A DNA stretch of 64,000 nucleotides, taken from contig CM048849.1 in the NCBI GenBank assembly GCA_026545225.1, forward strand, positions 30,700,336 through 30,764,335, written 5' to 3'. Origin of the DNA: Cornus controversa. Lineage: Eukaryota > Streptophyta > Magnoliopsida > Cornales > Cornaceae. Of this stretch, positions 1 to 11,591 are shown piece by piece. The notes beneath the pieces are model-generated. The model searched no databases. It was not told the origin of the DNA and saw nothing but the letters and a program-made list of their open reading frames with translations. The translations under genes were made by a program, and so were the position numbers. Each line of letters opens with the position of its first letter. Positions within the stretch are counted from its first letter, which is position 1.

Positions 1-611
1 TTTTCTAGGAGTGAGGAGATGACCTTGTAGTTTATCCTTATCACATGTTCTCCACGTCATCTATGTTTACTTAGAGTCAAACTTCTTTATCATTTTTAAT
101 GATATTCATATAAATAGAGTGAGGAAGAAATCTGTAACTAAACTTGTTTGAAGTAATTATTTAGAGATATACCTTAGTTCATGTAAAAAGAGAATAAAAG
201 TGAAGACGGTAATTGACTCAAATCAATCAATTACTGAAAACTCAAATTATCTCACAAATTCAACTATATACATGCAAACATACATATTTATATATCTGTA
301 TGTGTGCATAAACTTACCACCAGATTTTGAGATGAAGCATACTTCATTCCATCGTTTATAACTGGATGCCTACTTAAAAAAAAGAACGACAGAAGCGTAA
401 TCATTCCATCGTTTATAACGTCTCTCTTTTGCGCTCTCTCTCTCTTCTTCAATGAACACCCATCACTCTCACTTTCTCTAACAGAAGAATGTCATCTCTC
501 TCGCTATGCAGATCTCAGGGGTGACCGTCAATCTCTCTCTCACTCTATCTTGTGTTTTCATTTATTTATAAGCGTGTTCATGTGCCTTTTTTGATCTTAG
601 ATCTTTCTTGT
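1..611. other. Gene-free flank left of the Tat element
   Basis: AT-rich DNA followed by a CT-rich stretch (about 415-560) with short open frames but no recognisable protein. The CT-rich part resembles a plant 5' leader, so the retrotransposon may have landed near a host promoter or leader, but no exon can be supported. Confidence 0.4.
607..611. repeat. Target-site duplication, left copy (Tat element)
   Basis: CTTGT directly before the LTR. The partner after the 3' LTR at 20324-20328 is CTTGC. One base differs, as expected after some millions of years. Confidence 0.55.
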
Positions 612-779
612 TGTGGGTGTTTATGTTCAATTTAAGAAGAGGGGTTTACAAGTCAACCTATGCCACCATGGCAAATGCATCACGAGCAAGAGAGACCCAC
701 ACTAAAAGGGCTTGAGCACCACGATTTGGACTACAAAGCCCATTCCTTGAGTACCATGGCCCAAGCCCACTACTGAAGC

Positions 780-1625
780 ACAACCATCTAAGCCTCGAGA
801 CCTGCCACTCGAGCACAACCATTTAAGCCTCGAGACCTGCCTCTTGAGCACAACCATTTAAGCCTTGAGACCTACCTCTCGAGCATAACAATCTAAGCCG
901 CGAGATCTGCCTCTCGAGCACAACCATTTAAGCCTCGAGACCTGCCTCTCAAGCACAACCATTTAAGCCTCGAGACCTGCCTCTCGAGCACAACCATCTA
1001 AGTCTCGAGACCTATCTCTCGAGCATAACCATTTAAGCCTTGAGACCTGCTTCTCGAGCACAACCATTTAAGCCTCGAGACCTGCCTCTCGAGCACAACC
1101 ATTTAAGCCTCGAAACCTGCCTCTCGAGCACAACCAGTTAAAACGTTGAGACCTACCTCTCGAGCACAACCGTCTAAGCCTCGATACCTATCTCTCGAGC
1201 ACAACCGTTTAAGCCTCAAGACCTATCTCTCGAACACAACTGTCTAAGCCTTGAGACCTATCTCTCGAGCACAACCATTTAAGCCTCGAGACCTGCCTCT
1301 CGAGCATAACCATTTAAGCCTCGAGACCTGCCTCTCGAGCACAACCATTTAAGCCTCGAGACCTGCCTCTCGAGCACAACCAGTTAAAGCCTTGAGACCT
1401 GCCTCTCGAGCACAACCGTCTAAGCCTCGAGACCTATCTCTCGAGCATAACCGTCTAAGCCTCCAGACCTCTCTCTCGAGCACAATCATCTAAGCCTCGA
1501 GACCTATCTCTCGAGTACAACCATCCGAGCCTTGAGACCTACTTCTCGAGGACAAACCATCTAAGCTTCGAGACCTACCTCATAAACGCAATCATCTAAG
1601 CCTCGAGACCTATCTCTCGAGTGCC
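780..1625 (+). repeat. 35-bp tandem array with CTCGAG cores inside the LTR
   Basis: About two dozen head-to-tail units with a period of about 35 bp. Each has the pattern CACAACCATTTAAGCC, then TCGAGACCTG, then CCTCTCGAG, so each carries two CTCGAG-like hexamers. The same array, with fewer units, occurs in the 3' LTR (11757-12060 and 19444-19710). It lies upstream of the LTR TATA box, where U3 enhancer repeats are expected. Confidence 0.9.
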
Positions 1626-2065
1626 ATTATTCGAACCACAAAGATCTACTCATCGAACATCACTTACAAGCATTAATTACACGGGTACGTTCCCTGAATA
1701 AACAACCAGGCCCTACAGCGCAACAAGGATAGGAATTGGTAGATCCCACTCCTTGCAGCCATGTAACAGGGTCCTAATGGGATACTCAGAAGGGTTTTGG
1801 ATTGGAGGATAAACAAATAGAGAAAGCCCAACTAAGTCAAATGGCCTAGTTAGTGGAACAGTGAGCAACACTTTGCCATAACAGAGACTCTTACCATCAC
1901 CTTTAATATTCTAGCAAAAAGTAATTAATGTAGCCAACTACCACCGCTAAAGGATGTCTGAAGGCATTCAATGCAAAAGAAAGGAGGTGACACTTTAGGT
2001 GTTTAGAGTACTCATGACCTAAGCACCCCCAACCCGTCAAGGGTGACCCGAGACCAACGACTTTC

Positions 2066-2073
2066 TATAAATA
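2066..2073 (+). promoter_or_regulatory. LTR TATA box
   Basis: TATAAATA, conserved at 20149-20156 in the 3' LTR. It sits about 170 bp before the LTR end, so transcription would start near 2095-2105, giving a short R-U5. Confidence 0.6.
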
Positions 2074-2241
2074 GAGAACTCTGTGATAATGGCAAGACAA
2101 GGTCCTACCCTCACTATATTCCCCATTAACTAGCTCTAATTGTTTCCCCTCTGGTCTAGATACTCTCTGTATCCCTCACAGTTGTGTCAACTACCCCCAT
2201 TTACGATCCAAGTTACAATTGTTAATAATGAACCCCTATGT

Positions 2242-2260
2242 TTTGGTGACTCTACTGGGT
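2242..2260 (+). other. Probable primer binding site
   Basis: TTTGGTGACTCTACTGGG directly follows the 5' LTR. It resembles the TGGCGACTCCRCTGGG type of primer site seen in Tat/Ogre-like elements. The tRNA was not identified with certainty. Confidence 0.5.
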
Positions 2261-2384
2261 GTAGTAACACGCAACGATGGAACCAGGACTCCCACCTCCA
2301 CCGGAGGTCCCTGTGCCCGACATGCCCCCACCAAATATAGTTGTACTTGCTATCGAAGAGGTCCACTCTTCCTAGGGAGAAAGT

Positions 2385-3679
2385 GTGTTCCAACATCACT
2401 CTTCCATGGTTGTCAGTCGTCCCAGAAGAACCAACTCCAGACAACAACCCATAATTTCCAATGAAACCATACACTCCACTCAAACTCGACTCTTTGCCTG
2501 CATTAACTCGGTGGAAAAAACCCAAAAGGCCATCCTAGACGCCCTTAGAGCTTTACCTACAAAAACTCCGTATAATACACAACCTAGCTCTCCTCCATCT
2601 CCACCACCTATCCTAATCACACCCAATCCTGGTATACCACTACAGTTCATTTCACCCCCCACACAAGCCCAGCGAACACCAAAACTGCCTATCCAGCCCC
2701 CCTCAGTCTTGCACCAGGCCCCTGAGTATATCACCAGAGCAGAAATCCAAGACATCCTTAACAAAAGACCTCACCCTGTTGCCCGGGTTTTAAACTTCAT
2801 CTCGGAACCCCCTTATCACCACAGCATCGCCCAAACCCCCTACCCAAACGGGTATGTTGTACCAAAGTTTTCAAAGTTCGATGGCAAGAAAGGAAACCCG
2901 CTAGAACACATCGTTCGTTTCATCGAATCTCTTGGCCAACATAGCCATGACCATTCACTATGCTTGTGTGAGTTTTCCAATCTCACTGACCGGGCTTACC
3001 GTTGGTACATCAGCCTTGAGCCGGACTCCATTGCCACTTGGGAACACATTTCTACCAAATTTCACACTAAATTCTCCCAGGCAGAGAAACATGTTACGAC
3101 GCTATCCCTCACTAAAGAGGCCCAGAGCGAGACTAAGGAGCCACTCCATTTCGTGCAGCGCTTCTACGACAGAGCCATGGAGTGCTTTGAAACAACGAAG
3201 AAAAAGACCTTGTGAACATTTGTATACACGATATGACGCAACCATACTGCATCCATCTCAATAACCTCCGTCTGGCCAACTTCAGCGAGCTCATCCGCGC
3301 CGTTCACAACCTGGTAAAAAATATGGAGCCAGCTCCCAAAGTCGAGATGTCCAAAACTCCAGCTCGACTGGGTGCCCTAAGCGCGCACACTGGCGAGGGA
3401 CCCAAAAAGCGACGGGAAGATGAACAGACACCCACACACCACCAAGCTAACGAGCCTCCCCCATTCCCTGTCCGCCTGGAAGAGGTTCTGAACGCATTGA
3501 AAACATGGGTCGAGGATGGACGTGTTGTCCTCCCCATACCCCGCGAGGAGCCAACGGTTGTCGACCAAGCTCACCCCAACTTTTGCAATTCCATCAATCG
3601 ATCTCATATCCCACAAGTGATTGTCGCTCCCTCCGCCGCATATTCCACAAAAATATGGCCAAAGGAGACCTCGAACTAA
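2385..3679 (+). pseudogene. Gag remnant of the Tat-like element
   Basis: The main frame (2385-3215) has a proline-rich N-terminal part and then the retrotransposon Gag domain: KFSKFDGKKGNPLEHIVRFI at about residues 160-180, then YRWYISLEP and WEHISTKFHTKFSQ, the family's usual spacing. A second frame (3212-3679) continues with a charged, proline-rich tail typical of the end of plant gypsy Gag. It forms the virus-like particle in active relatives. Broken copy. Confidence 0.8.
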
Positions 3680-3899
3680 CCTCCCCTAAAAATGTCAGAC
3701 ACCACCCATACACACGTCATAATTGAGCCGTCGCCACTATCTCCTGTTACGTTGAGCTCGAGGAGTCCAACCATCCTTCAGAGCCAGATGATCGTATAAC
3801 CCCCGAACCCCACCAGTGTGCAGTCACAAAACACACAACACCCTAGCCCAAGCATCACCAACCCCCCCGAATCATCTCTTTCTCTGACTCAGACAAACA

Positions 3900-6800
3900 A
3901 GTACCCTCCCCACAGAATAGGCCACTTTATGTCACCGCGAAGCTAAATGACACTGAATTCAAATGCACATTTCTAGACAATGGCTCCTCGATCAATATTA
4001 TGCCTATGACTGTGTTCAAACAAGCAAACATTCCCGCTAAGCGGCTGGTGCTCAACCCCATCGAGGTCGCTGGCTTTGGCAACGACCTACGCCGCACGAT
4101 AGGATATGTCAATATTAATCTTGCAATCCAAAAATTTTGAGCACCCACAAAATTCCATGTAATCGAAGCAGAGACCTTTTACCATTTGCTTATTGGTCGC
4201 GCATGGATGCATCGCTTTGGCATAGTCCCATTCACCTGCCATCAGTGTTTCAAAGGCATCCTTGGCAACAAGGTTATCACTGTGCCATGCTCTGACAAAC
4301 CATTCGCTAAATTCGAAGCTCAATTTACCGATGCCCTCTTTTTCGATGAACTCAAAGACAATGAAGCACCTGAACATTTTGCTATCATCAGTACCCCACT
4401 CCCATCATAGGCCAAAGTAGCACAAGGCATTTTCCCATCACCACAGACACACAAGCCCACTACCACAACACTCCCATAGCCACCTCGCGAATGCAAAAGG
4501 ATTCACCTACCCAACGGATGCGTCATATACCGCTTATGATGGTGTCCGGGCTCAGCAACCACCAAATTCATTTCTGAGCCCCCAACTGACACAGAATCAC
4601 CCAAACCAAACTTCCCTAACCTCGAAGAGATCAACCTCGCCCCTCTCGGTCACCCTCCTTGCAATACATACATAGCCTCGACCCTTCCCCTTTTTCTTCG
4701 CGCGACCTTGCTCACCTTGCTAAAAGAATACTCAGACATCTTCGCTTGGACCTACGAAGAAATACCTGGCCTTAGTCCCCATCTGGTCACGCACCACCTC
4801 AATATCTTCCCACATGCTCACCCAGTCAAACAAGCCCCTCGAAACTTTTGCCCTGAGCTGGAACTGCAAATCAAGTCCGAAGTCAAAAAACTGTTGCAGG
4901 CAAACTTCATTCAGCCCATCCTTCATCTCACTTGGCTCGCAACGTCATCCCAGTTAAAAAGAAAAATGGGCAAATTCGTGTTTGCATCGACTTCAGAGAC
5001 CTCAACAAAGCTTGCCCAAAAGACGATTTCCCCCTACCAAACGTCGACATGTTGGTAGATGCAACGGCCGACCACGAAATCTTTTCCTTCATGGATAGAT
5101 ATAGTGGCTACAACCAGATTAAGATGGCCGCCGAAGATGCTTAGAAAACTGCCTTTCGGACGCCTTTTGACAACTTCCACTACACTGTTATGCCATTCAG
5201 CTTCAAGAATGCTGGAGCTACGTATCAGCACGCAATGACAGTAATTTTTCATTATATGCTCCATCGTACGGTGAAAGATTATGTAGATGACCTGATTGTC
5301 AAGTCCCGATTGGAGCACACTCACATCGAGGATTTTTGCCAGGTCTTCAAACGTTGTCGGAAGTATAACCTCCGCATGAACCCTCTCAAATGCGCCTTCG
5401 GTGTAAACCATGGTAAATTTTTGGGTTTTATAGTCCACCGACAGGGCATTGATCTCGACCCAACCAATGCTCGAGCCGTCCTTAACATGCCCGCCCCGAC
5501 CTCCATCAAACAGCTCAAAAGTTTTTTAGGAAAGGTCTCCTGCCTACGGTGGTTCCTCCCAGCCTTGTCAGAAGCCACCGTCGCCTTTAACACACTCCTC
5601 AGAGGCAGCCCCAAATTCGCATGGACATCAACACACCAGATAGCATTCGAGACAATTAAACACGCATTGACTTCTCCCCAAATGATGTATCCCCCAAGAG
5701 CTAATTGCCTACTGTTGTTTTACGTCACCTCTATTGAGCGGTCCATAGGATGATTGCTGGCTCAGGACCTTGAGGGCTATGAGCGCCCTATCTATTACCT
5801 CAGTCGCCTCATTCGAGACACCGAGACACGTTACTCCCACATTGAAAGGCATTGTCTGGCCCTTATCTTCACCGCTCAAAAATTCTGTCACTATTTGCTG
5901 TCAAAACCATTGATAATTAAAAAAATGTGCACATCATTTTCTTCTCTGCAAGGGAATCTTGTTTAGACAATCTCTTAACGGAACATCCCTGCGATGCCTA
6001 ATAAAGGAGGAAGCCCAAGAAGCCTTGTCCACCGCACACTCCCTCGAGCATCAAGGTGGCAAAAAACTTTTCTCCCTCTTCCTCCACCAAGGGTACTACT
6101 GGCCATCTATGGCAACAGAAGCAAAACAACATGTCCAAAATGTTTGGCGTGCCAACTACACGATCACCTAATCCACACACCAGCGACATCGCTTCACCCA
6201 ATCTCCACTCCTTGGCCATTCCACACCTGGGGCCTCAACCTCATTGGCCCTGTCAGACCCACAGTTCACGGCTACACCTAGATCCTCGTAGCAACTGAGT
6301 ATTGCAGAAGGTGGGTTGAAGCAATACCCCTCAAAAAGGCCACAGGCCCAGTAATTTCCAATTTCATTCACGAATACATTATCTGTCACTATGGCATTCC
6401 CCAGTGAATTGTCACAGACAATGGCACCCCATTCATCAATAGTCATATCCAACATCTCCTTAACCAGTACCACATAGCACATGGTCGATCAACACTTTAT
6501 TACCGCAAGGGCAATGGACAGGCTAAAGCATCAAACAAAGCTTTGCTCAAAATCTTAAGCCGCACTCTGAAAGAAAATACAAGCAACTGGGTTGATCTTC
6601 TCCCAATGGCACTATTGGCTCATCGAACATCAAAGAAATGACCCACTGGCCACTCACCTTTCTCTTTGGTTTATGGCCTCAAGGCTATCTTGCCTATCGA
6701 TATCGCTGTTCCATCTACCCAACTTGCTGCTCGAAGTCGAGTTACTCATGATAGGTATAGCGAGCTCGAGGAATTAGACGAACACCGAGAACTGGCACAA

Positions 6801-7055
6801 GAACACCTTCAATAATATCAAGGAATGCTTGCCAAAGCATACAACCAACGTGTCCAACCTCGCAGATTTCAGTGCAGAGACTTTGTTCTCAAGGCTGCAA
6901 CCCATGTCATGCGAAATCTCATAGTGCCAAAATTTACCCCAAAATGGGAGGGACCCTTTGTTATCAAGACAACTAGCCCAAGCGGCTACTGCACACTCGA
7001 GGGCAATCAAGGAACTCCCATTAACTCCAAATGGCTCAAACCATACTTTTGTTAA
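3900..7055 (+). pseudogene. Pol remnant (protease, RT, RNase H, integrase)
   Basis: Order of recognisable parts: aspartic protease near 3920-4400 (core FLDNGSSINIMP, the DNGSS variant common in this lineage, and HLLIGRAWMH); reverse transcriptase 4708-5430 (VCIDFRDLNKACPKDDFPLP, FMDRYSGYNQIKM and the catalytic YVDD at about 5280); RNase H connection and core about 5450-5900 (YERPIYYLSRLIRDTETRYS); integrase from about 5990, with a late block ending NSKWLKPYF at 7055. The gypsy order (RT before integrase) is clear. It looks broken, with many breaks. Confidence 0.85.
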
Positions 7056-7826
7056 GACTAAGACACGATGGTCTTTCATTCTCTTTTCTGGTTAAAGACT
7101 AAGACAAGTTGGTCTTTTCATTTTCTTTCCTTTTGATTAAGACATGTTGGTCTCTCCGCTCTTTACCCTCTCCTTTTTGTTAAAACTAAGACATGATGGT
7201 CTTTCATTCTCTTTTCTGGTTAAAGACTGAGACAAGTTGGTCTTTTCATTTTCTTTCCTTTTGATTAAGACATGTTGATCTCTCCGCTCTTTACCCTCTC
7301 CCTTTTTTTAAGACTAAGACACGATGGTCTTTCATTCTCTTTTCTGGTTAAAGACTGAGACAAGTTGGTCTTTTCATTTTCTTTCCTTTTGATTAAGACA
7401 TGTTGGTCTCTCCGCTCTTTACCCTCTCCTTTTTGTTAAAACTAAGACATGATGGTCTTTCATTCTCTTTTCTGGTTAAAGACTGAGACAAGTTGGTCTT
7501 TTCATTTTCTTTCCTTTTGATTAAGACATGTTGATCTCTTCGCTCTTTACCCTCTCCCTTTTTTTAAGACTAAGACACGATGGTCTTTCATTCTCTTTTC
7601 TGGATAAAGACTGAGACAAATTGGTCTTTTCATTTTCTTTCCTTTTGATTAAGACATGTTGGTCTCTCCACTCTTTACCTCTCCCTTTTGTTAAGACTGA
7701 GACACAATGGTCTTTCATTCTATTGAGACAAGTTGGTCTTTTCACTTTTTTTGTTTTTGATTAAGACATGTTGGTCTCTTCACTCTCTACCCTCTCCCTT
7801 TTTGTTAAGAGTAAAGACAGTCTACC
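7051..7826 (+). repeat. 128-bp tandem array after pol
   Basis: Six copies start at about 7051, 7179, 7307, 7435, 7563 and 7690, the last shortened. Each holds three related sub-blocks ending ATGGTCTTTC, TTGGTCTTTTC and TTGGTCTCTCC, each led by an AAGAC or TAAGACA motif, so the unit is itself a degenerate triplet of about 43 bp. Open frames across it are by-products of the repeat. It lies exactly between the convergent pol and antisense blocks. Confidence 0.9.
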
Positions 7827-7909
7827 TTTTTTTTTTCTTTACTTCACAAGCATATCATAGCAAGCAATAACCAACAAACATTTCAAAATTCATAAACTAT
7901 GAGCTTGTT

Positions 7910-8284
7910 TTACATTTGCACCTCACTCTTTAAAAGAGGTAAGTAAAGTCTCACATAATCTAGTTCAGCTAAATGTGCCTCAAGCACTCCTAGCTCACGC
8001 TCCCATAGTGCTAACTCTACTCTAGTTTTGCTCACCTTTGCACGTATTTCTACAACATGCGGATGCACCACCACATGCTGCAGGACCTTTTCTGTAATAA
8101 GATAGTGTTGTTCAAGCCACACAGTGTCTAACTGCAACACTGCCAGATCATCTAGAATCACTTGCGCTTTATCTAGATGCGCGTCCACCACCGCACCCTC
8201 AGCCACAAGACCAAATAACTGTAACAAACGGCCCAGCAGCTCGTAGACTGAGCGACAAAACCACCCATGATGTGCAGAGAGCAT
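7910..8284 (-). pseudogene. Antisense reading frame, coiled-coil-like
   Basis: A 124-codon frame on the minus strand, last in the antisense block. It is rich in leucine, valine, alanine, glutamate and histidine, with heptad-like spacing (EIRAKVSKTRVELALWEREL), suggesting a helical coiled coil. No family recognised. It lies downstream of the plant mobile domain frames and may be their C-terminal or accessory part. Confidence 0.4.
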
Positions 8285-8547
8285 TTGGGCTATCTCCGAA
8301 TGGCCAGCCAGTGCTTACTCTAGCAAAAGAATGTACACCTGCGTAACGGGCACACCCATCCAGGTCACCTCTGCTGGATGACCCTCCTCGTGTGGTCTTT
8401 CCACTGCTTGCGTAGGTCCTGGGGGAGACATCACCCTCCTAGCCTCCACAACATCCTCCCTCTCCTCAGCAGCACCTAGCAATGCACAAAACATAAATCA
8501 GATTAGAATGTCATCTAAGTCATCCCTCAAAAATTTTTGCAGCTTAA

Positions 8548-9372
8548 TCACATAAGGGCTAACACTTTACCCCCAAGAGAATTTTGTGAGCCTTCCCCAG
8601 CCCCCTGTGCTGGCACAACTTCTCCCACACTTAATAGTTTGCGCACTCGCGACTCCTCCAGGCCATCAAGAAGAGGTGTGCCAGAGCCCCCATCTAGGGA
8701 CCTCGAAGTGGCCATTCCACCACCATCGCTCTCCCCCACTTCCTGCACCCCCACACTTCTTTCTGTGCCCTTTGACAAACCCGTTTGCCCAGGCGAGCGA
8801 ACCCCATCAAGGGCTGAAGATAGCTGCCCTACCACCACCCCCTCTTGTAAGGCTGTCTCCATCGCTTCCCCAGCAATTTCATCCCGCAAAGAGAAATGCG
8901 ACTCCTCGCCCAACTCACCCCCTGGAGGGTTTCCCCCTGACGTGTTCTCCACCTCGCCATAATTAAAGGTCGTATCATAAATCGCCCTAAGTGGCTCCAC
9001 CAACAGGGGCTCGTCTGCCTCCCCCTCTGCGCCCATAGGCCTGTCTCGAGTGTAATTATAGGATACCAGCACCTGAGAAAAGTCATAATTTTGTACAGTT
9101 TCTAGTACGTCTGCTTTCACGACAGATTCCTCAGAGTCATCAATAACTATGGTGGGAATATTCGACTCTCGGCGAAGACGCGCCAGCACTATGCTACGTG
9201 GCGCATTAAACAGCTCGCGCATTAAGCTGTATTCCCCAAAGTTTGCCCGGGAAACACTCCCATCCCCACTACTTGACTGCGCATCTGACTCTGCCCCCAC
9301 CATAGGGGCATCCCCTTGAGCTGGCTCACCCATCACAAAAGGAGCACATTCTTGAAATTGCTCAGCCACCAC
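8548..9372 (-). pseudogene. Antisense reading frame, acidic low-complexity
   Basis: A 274-codon minus-strand frame, long for non-coding DNA of this composition. It is rich in glutamate, glycine, serine and valine (for example RSLDGGSGTPLLDG), with no known domain. Its position after the plant mobile domain matches the disordered C-terminal regions seen in such transposon proteins, but this is inference. The plus-strand frames over the same bases are proline- and serine-rich mirrors and are not believed. Confidence 0.45.
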
Positions 9373-9903
9373 AGCATTCCTTCAATCGTCACTAGTTTGA
9401 ATAACCTCCACACCTGGTACAGCCAACGCGCGCATCACCTTTGCATGAGTACGAGCTCGCGTATGAAAAACCATGCTGGAGCATCACCAATCGCTCTGCC
9501 AGGCTCACCCTCTCCAGCACCTCTTCTGCCTCATCTGTTTTGCCACCACCGCTTATCTCTCTTACTCGCGCTGCTAACGTCGCAAGAAAAGGCAAGCTCG
9601 CCCCCTATCCCGCAAAGAGGACATCAACCTTAACGCCGCGTCCCCTGCCCACACTACTTGCGCTGGCATCGAAATCGCAGATGTCTCACAGAACATCCTA
9701 AACACCTCCAACCTAAGTCGCCAGTAGGTGCGCTGCTTGGCAGTCAGACCTCCCCTCATTTGCCGCGATGGGATAAACCAGAGGCCAACACCCTCCATTA
9801 ACAGCCTCGTATACATGTTTAAGAATCTTAAGACTTTCCCCTCCTCTAAGTCCGCCCCCTCAACGAACTCATAATTTTGAGCTACCCCAAAGTCATAGCC
9901 AAA

Positions 9904-10542
9904 CTACCTCGCAAGTCTTAGCGAGTTGCTTGTTTTCACCAGATGGCCACCTTCATACAACATGGGCAAATGGCTCGGCGACAGAATCAGAAGTAATACC
10001 ATCATCATTTCTGAAAAATCTATCATCACGGTGCCCGCAGGGACCCATCTGTCCTCCTCTAAATAAATAGTCAGGGTTAAAGCCCCAGCCAACTGTATAG
10101 TATAGGGGCGAAGCTCGATCTCATAACTTAGATCAATAACTTGAATGAACGCTCGCTGCAAATTCCCCCTATGCCAGCGATCGCTGCGCAGAATCTCTTC
10201 CCCATCCTCCACAACTATCTCCCGCAGAACTGGAGCATAAGACCTAAACCTCTCGTACAAAAAAAGCTGCAGAAATAGTGTAGAAGTATAAAAATGCAGC
10301 AGGTAGTGCCCTACAGACCGTGCAACATCCTCCACTAACATATCCAGCTTGTGGTACAAATTACCCAAGAAAAGGGCTGACAACGGAACCAACACACCAC
10401 GAGACAACATTACCGTAATCTCCATATAGCGCACATGCGGCCCATCCTCAGGTGACCCCTCCAGCACAAAATGAGAGAGCCAGTACAACAAGTACGCCAT
10501 TAGGTACAAACGATGACCCAAGTGGGGGCCCACTTCCCTCAA
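9904..10542 (-). pseudogene. Plant mobile domain, C-terminal half (antisense)
   Basis: A 212-codon frame containing VLVPLSALFLGNLYHKLDM followed by LHFYTSTLFLQLFLYERF. This matches the later part of the plant mobile domain (PMD, once called aminotransferase-like, PF10536), where a small-residue helix with LYR/LYH is followed by a WERF/YERF motif. PMD proteins occur as host genes (MAIN, MAIL1) and inside Ty3/gypsy and Mutator-like elements. Here it runs opposite to gag-pol, between pol and the 3' LTR. Confidence 0.7.
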
Positions 10543-10575
10543 GCGGTCTTCCTCCCTTACAGCTTTTTTAGGAGG

Positions 10576-10989
10576 TTATATGTCCTCAAAGAAATAATAG
10601 GCCCAGGATCCAAAAATACACTTATTACCACCTCTTCTCCGTGACACACGCTTTGACCCATCTCGCTCATACCACGAGCCAAAGATCTTTGATGCAGCCT
10701 TCGTTACTTGCAAATCCACCACCAAGCCTTCTTCTTCCTCTGACAACGCCCATGTAAAAGGATTTTGCGCCCCTTGGAGATTAAGTCCCAATAAATGACT
10801 AGCGTCCTCTAGCGTTGGCGCGAACTCTCCCCACGCGGTCACAAAAGTATGTGTAGACACACTCCAATGCGAGATCAGCACACCCAAACCATCTAAATCA
10901 CGTGGCACTACCAGTGATCGAAATAGTCGTACGTGGGGCAACACCCTCAAGCTCTCCATGGCCTCCACGTATGCCAGAACACTCAGCAC
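10576..10989 (-). pseudogene. Plant mobile domain, N-terminal half (antisense)
   Basis: A 137-codon frame with the most diagnostic PMD stretch: LISHWSVSTHTFVTAWGEFA then PTLEDASHLLGLNLQG, matching the family pattern of a tryptophan after H-F, GE-h-T-hTLEDV, and LLGLP. It lies immediately upstream (in minus sense) of the frame with the second half. The PMD role in retrotransposons is unknown; in host proteins it is linked to silencing and genome stability. Confidence 0.75.
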
Positions 10990-11061
10990 ATGATCCGTCT
11001 ACTCACCGCACACCAACGGGGGAGTACGATGGTCCCCGAATTCAATACACGAATAAGGGTA

Positions 11062-11307
11062 TCACCCTTGCTCCACATTAAAGCGGATCATCGAATCTGC
11101 TGGAATAGGGAGTGACTCCGCCAACTCTGCCTCCTCTTCCACCAAGCCCAACTCAGGCAATGGCGCCCCTTCTTCTCTGAACTGTTCCGCCACACACCAA
11201 AACATATCCCCCTGGGCAAAGAAAGGTGCCCGCCGCCACTCCTCTATCGGTGGCACCCGTGGTGGCCTCTCATCTTTCTTGCTCAACTCCTTTCGGGGAA
11301 TTGTCAC
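11062..11307 (-). pseudogene. Antisense leader frame before the plant mobile domain
   Basis: An 81-codon minus-strand frame beginning MTIPRKELSKKDERPPRVPP, then an acidic stretch. No domain recognised. It lies about 75 bp upstream of the first PMD frame and is in the right place for the N-terminus of the same antisense product. Confidence 0.4.
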
Positions 11308-11573
11308 TACTCCTAAATATGGACAACAGAAAACACAGTGTTCTTATTCCCCTGAAAAATCTAAACACACTATTCAGCTTCCAACCACTAGTCTCATTTT
11401 TACGATAGCAAGTCATTTCACTACCTAAAGAGCTTCGCCGCCCTACATTCTGATGCCTCGATAAACGCAAACGACTGTCATTATAATTGGTGCCGTCAAA
11501 ATGTCACTTCAACTCCCTTACCCATACTTATCACCATATGCACACGAGACACTCACTGTCATTCCTATCACGC

Positions 11574-11591
11574 GCGCAGGGGGACTAAATG
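11574..11591 (+). other. Polypurine tract of the Tat-like element
   Basis: GCGCAGGGGGACTAAA directly precedes the 3' LTR start (TGTTGG at 11592). A purine-rich tract here primes plus-strand DNA synthesis in LTR elements. Confidence 0.6.

Larger units (their letters stand above)
612..2240 (+). repeat. 5' LTR of the Tat-like element
   Basis: Starts TGTGGGTG and aligns with the 3' LTR starting at 11592 (TGTTGGTT). It ends CCCCTATG against CCCCTACA in the partner. It is about 1,629 bp. It contains a 35-bp tandem array in the U3-like part and a TATA box near 2066. The 3' LTR without its insertion is about 1,344 bp; the difference is mostly array copy number. Confidence 0.85.

Noticed and set aside
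415-600. Host first exon interrupted by the Tat element
   Set aside because: CT-rich leader-like sequence but no continuing frame or partner exon beyond 20323.
2187-2525. 112-codon minus-strand frame over the 5' LTR end
   Set aside because: Overlaps the primer site and gag start in antisense; no domain.
7521-7745. Minus-strand Lys/Glu-rich frame
   Set aside because: A translation of the 128-bp tandem repeat, repeating with its period.
8537-9701. Plus-strand Pro/Ser-rich frames
   Set aside because: They mirror the antisense frames of the plant mobile domain block; the minus strand shows the recognisable domain and the longer frame.
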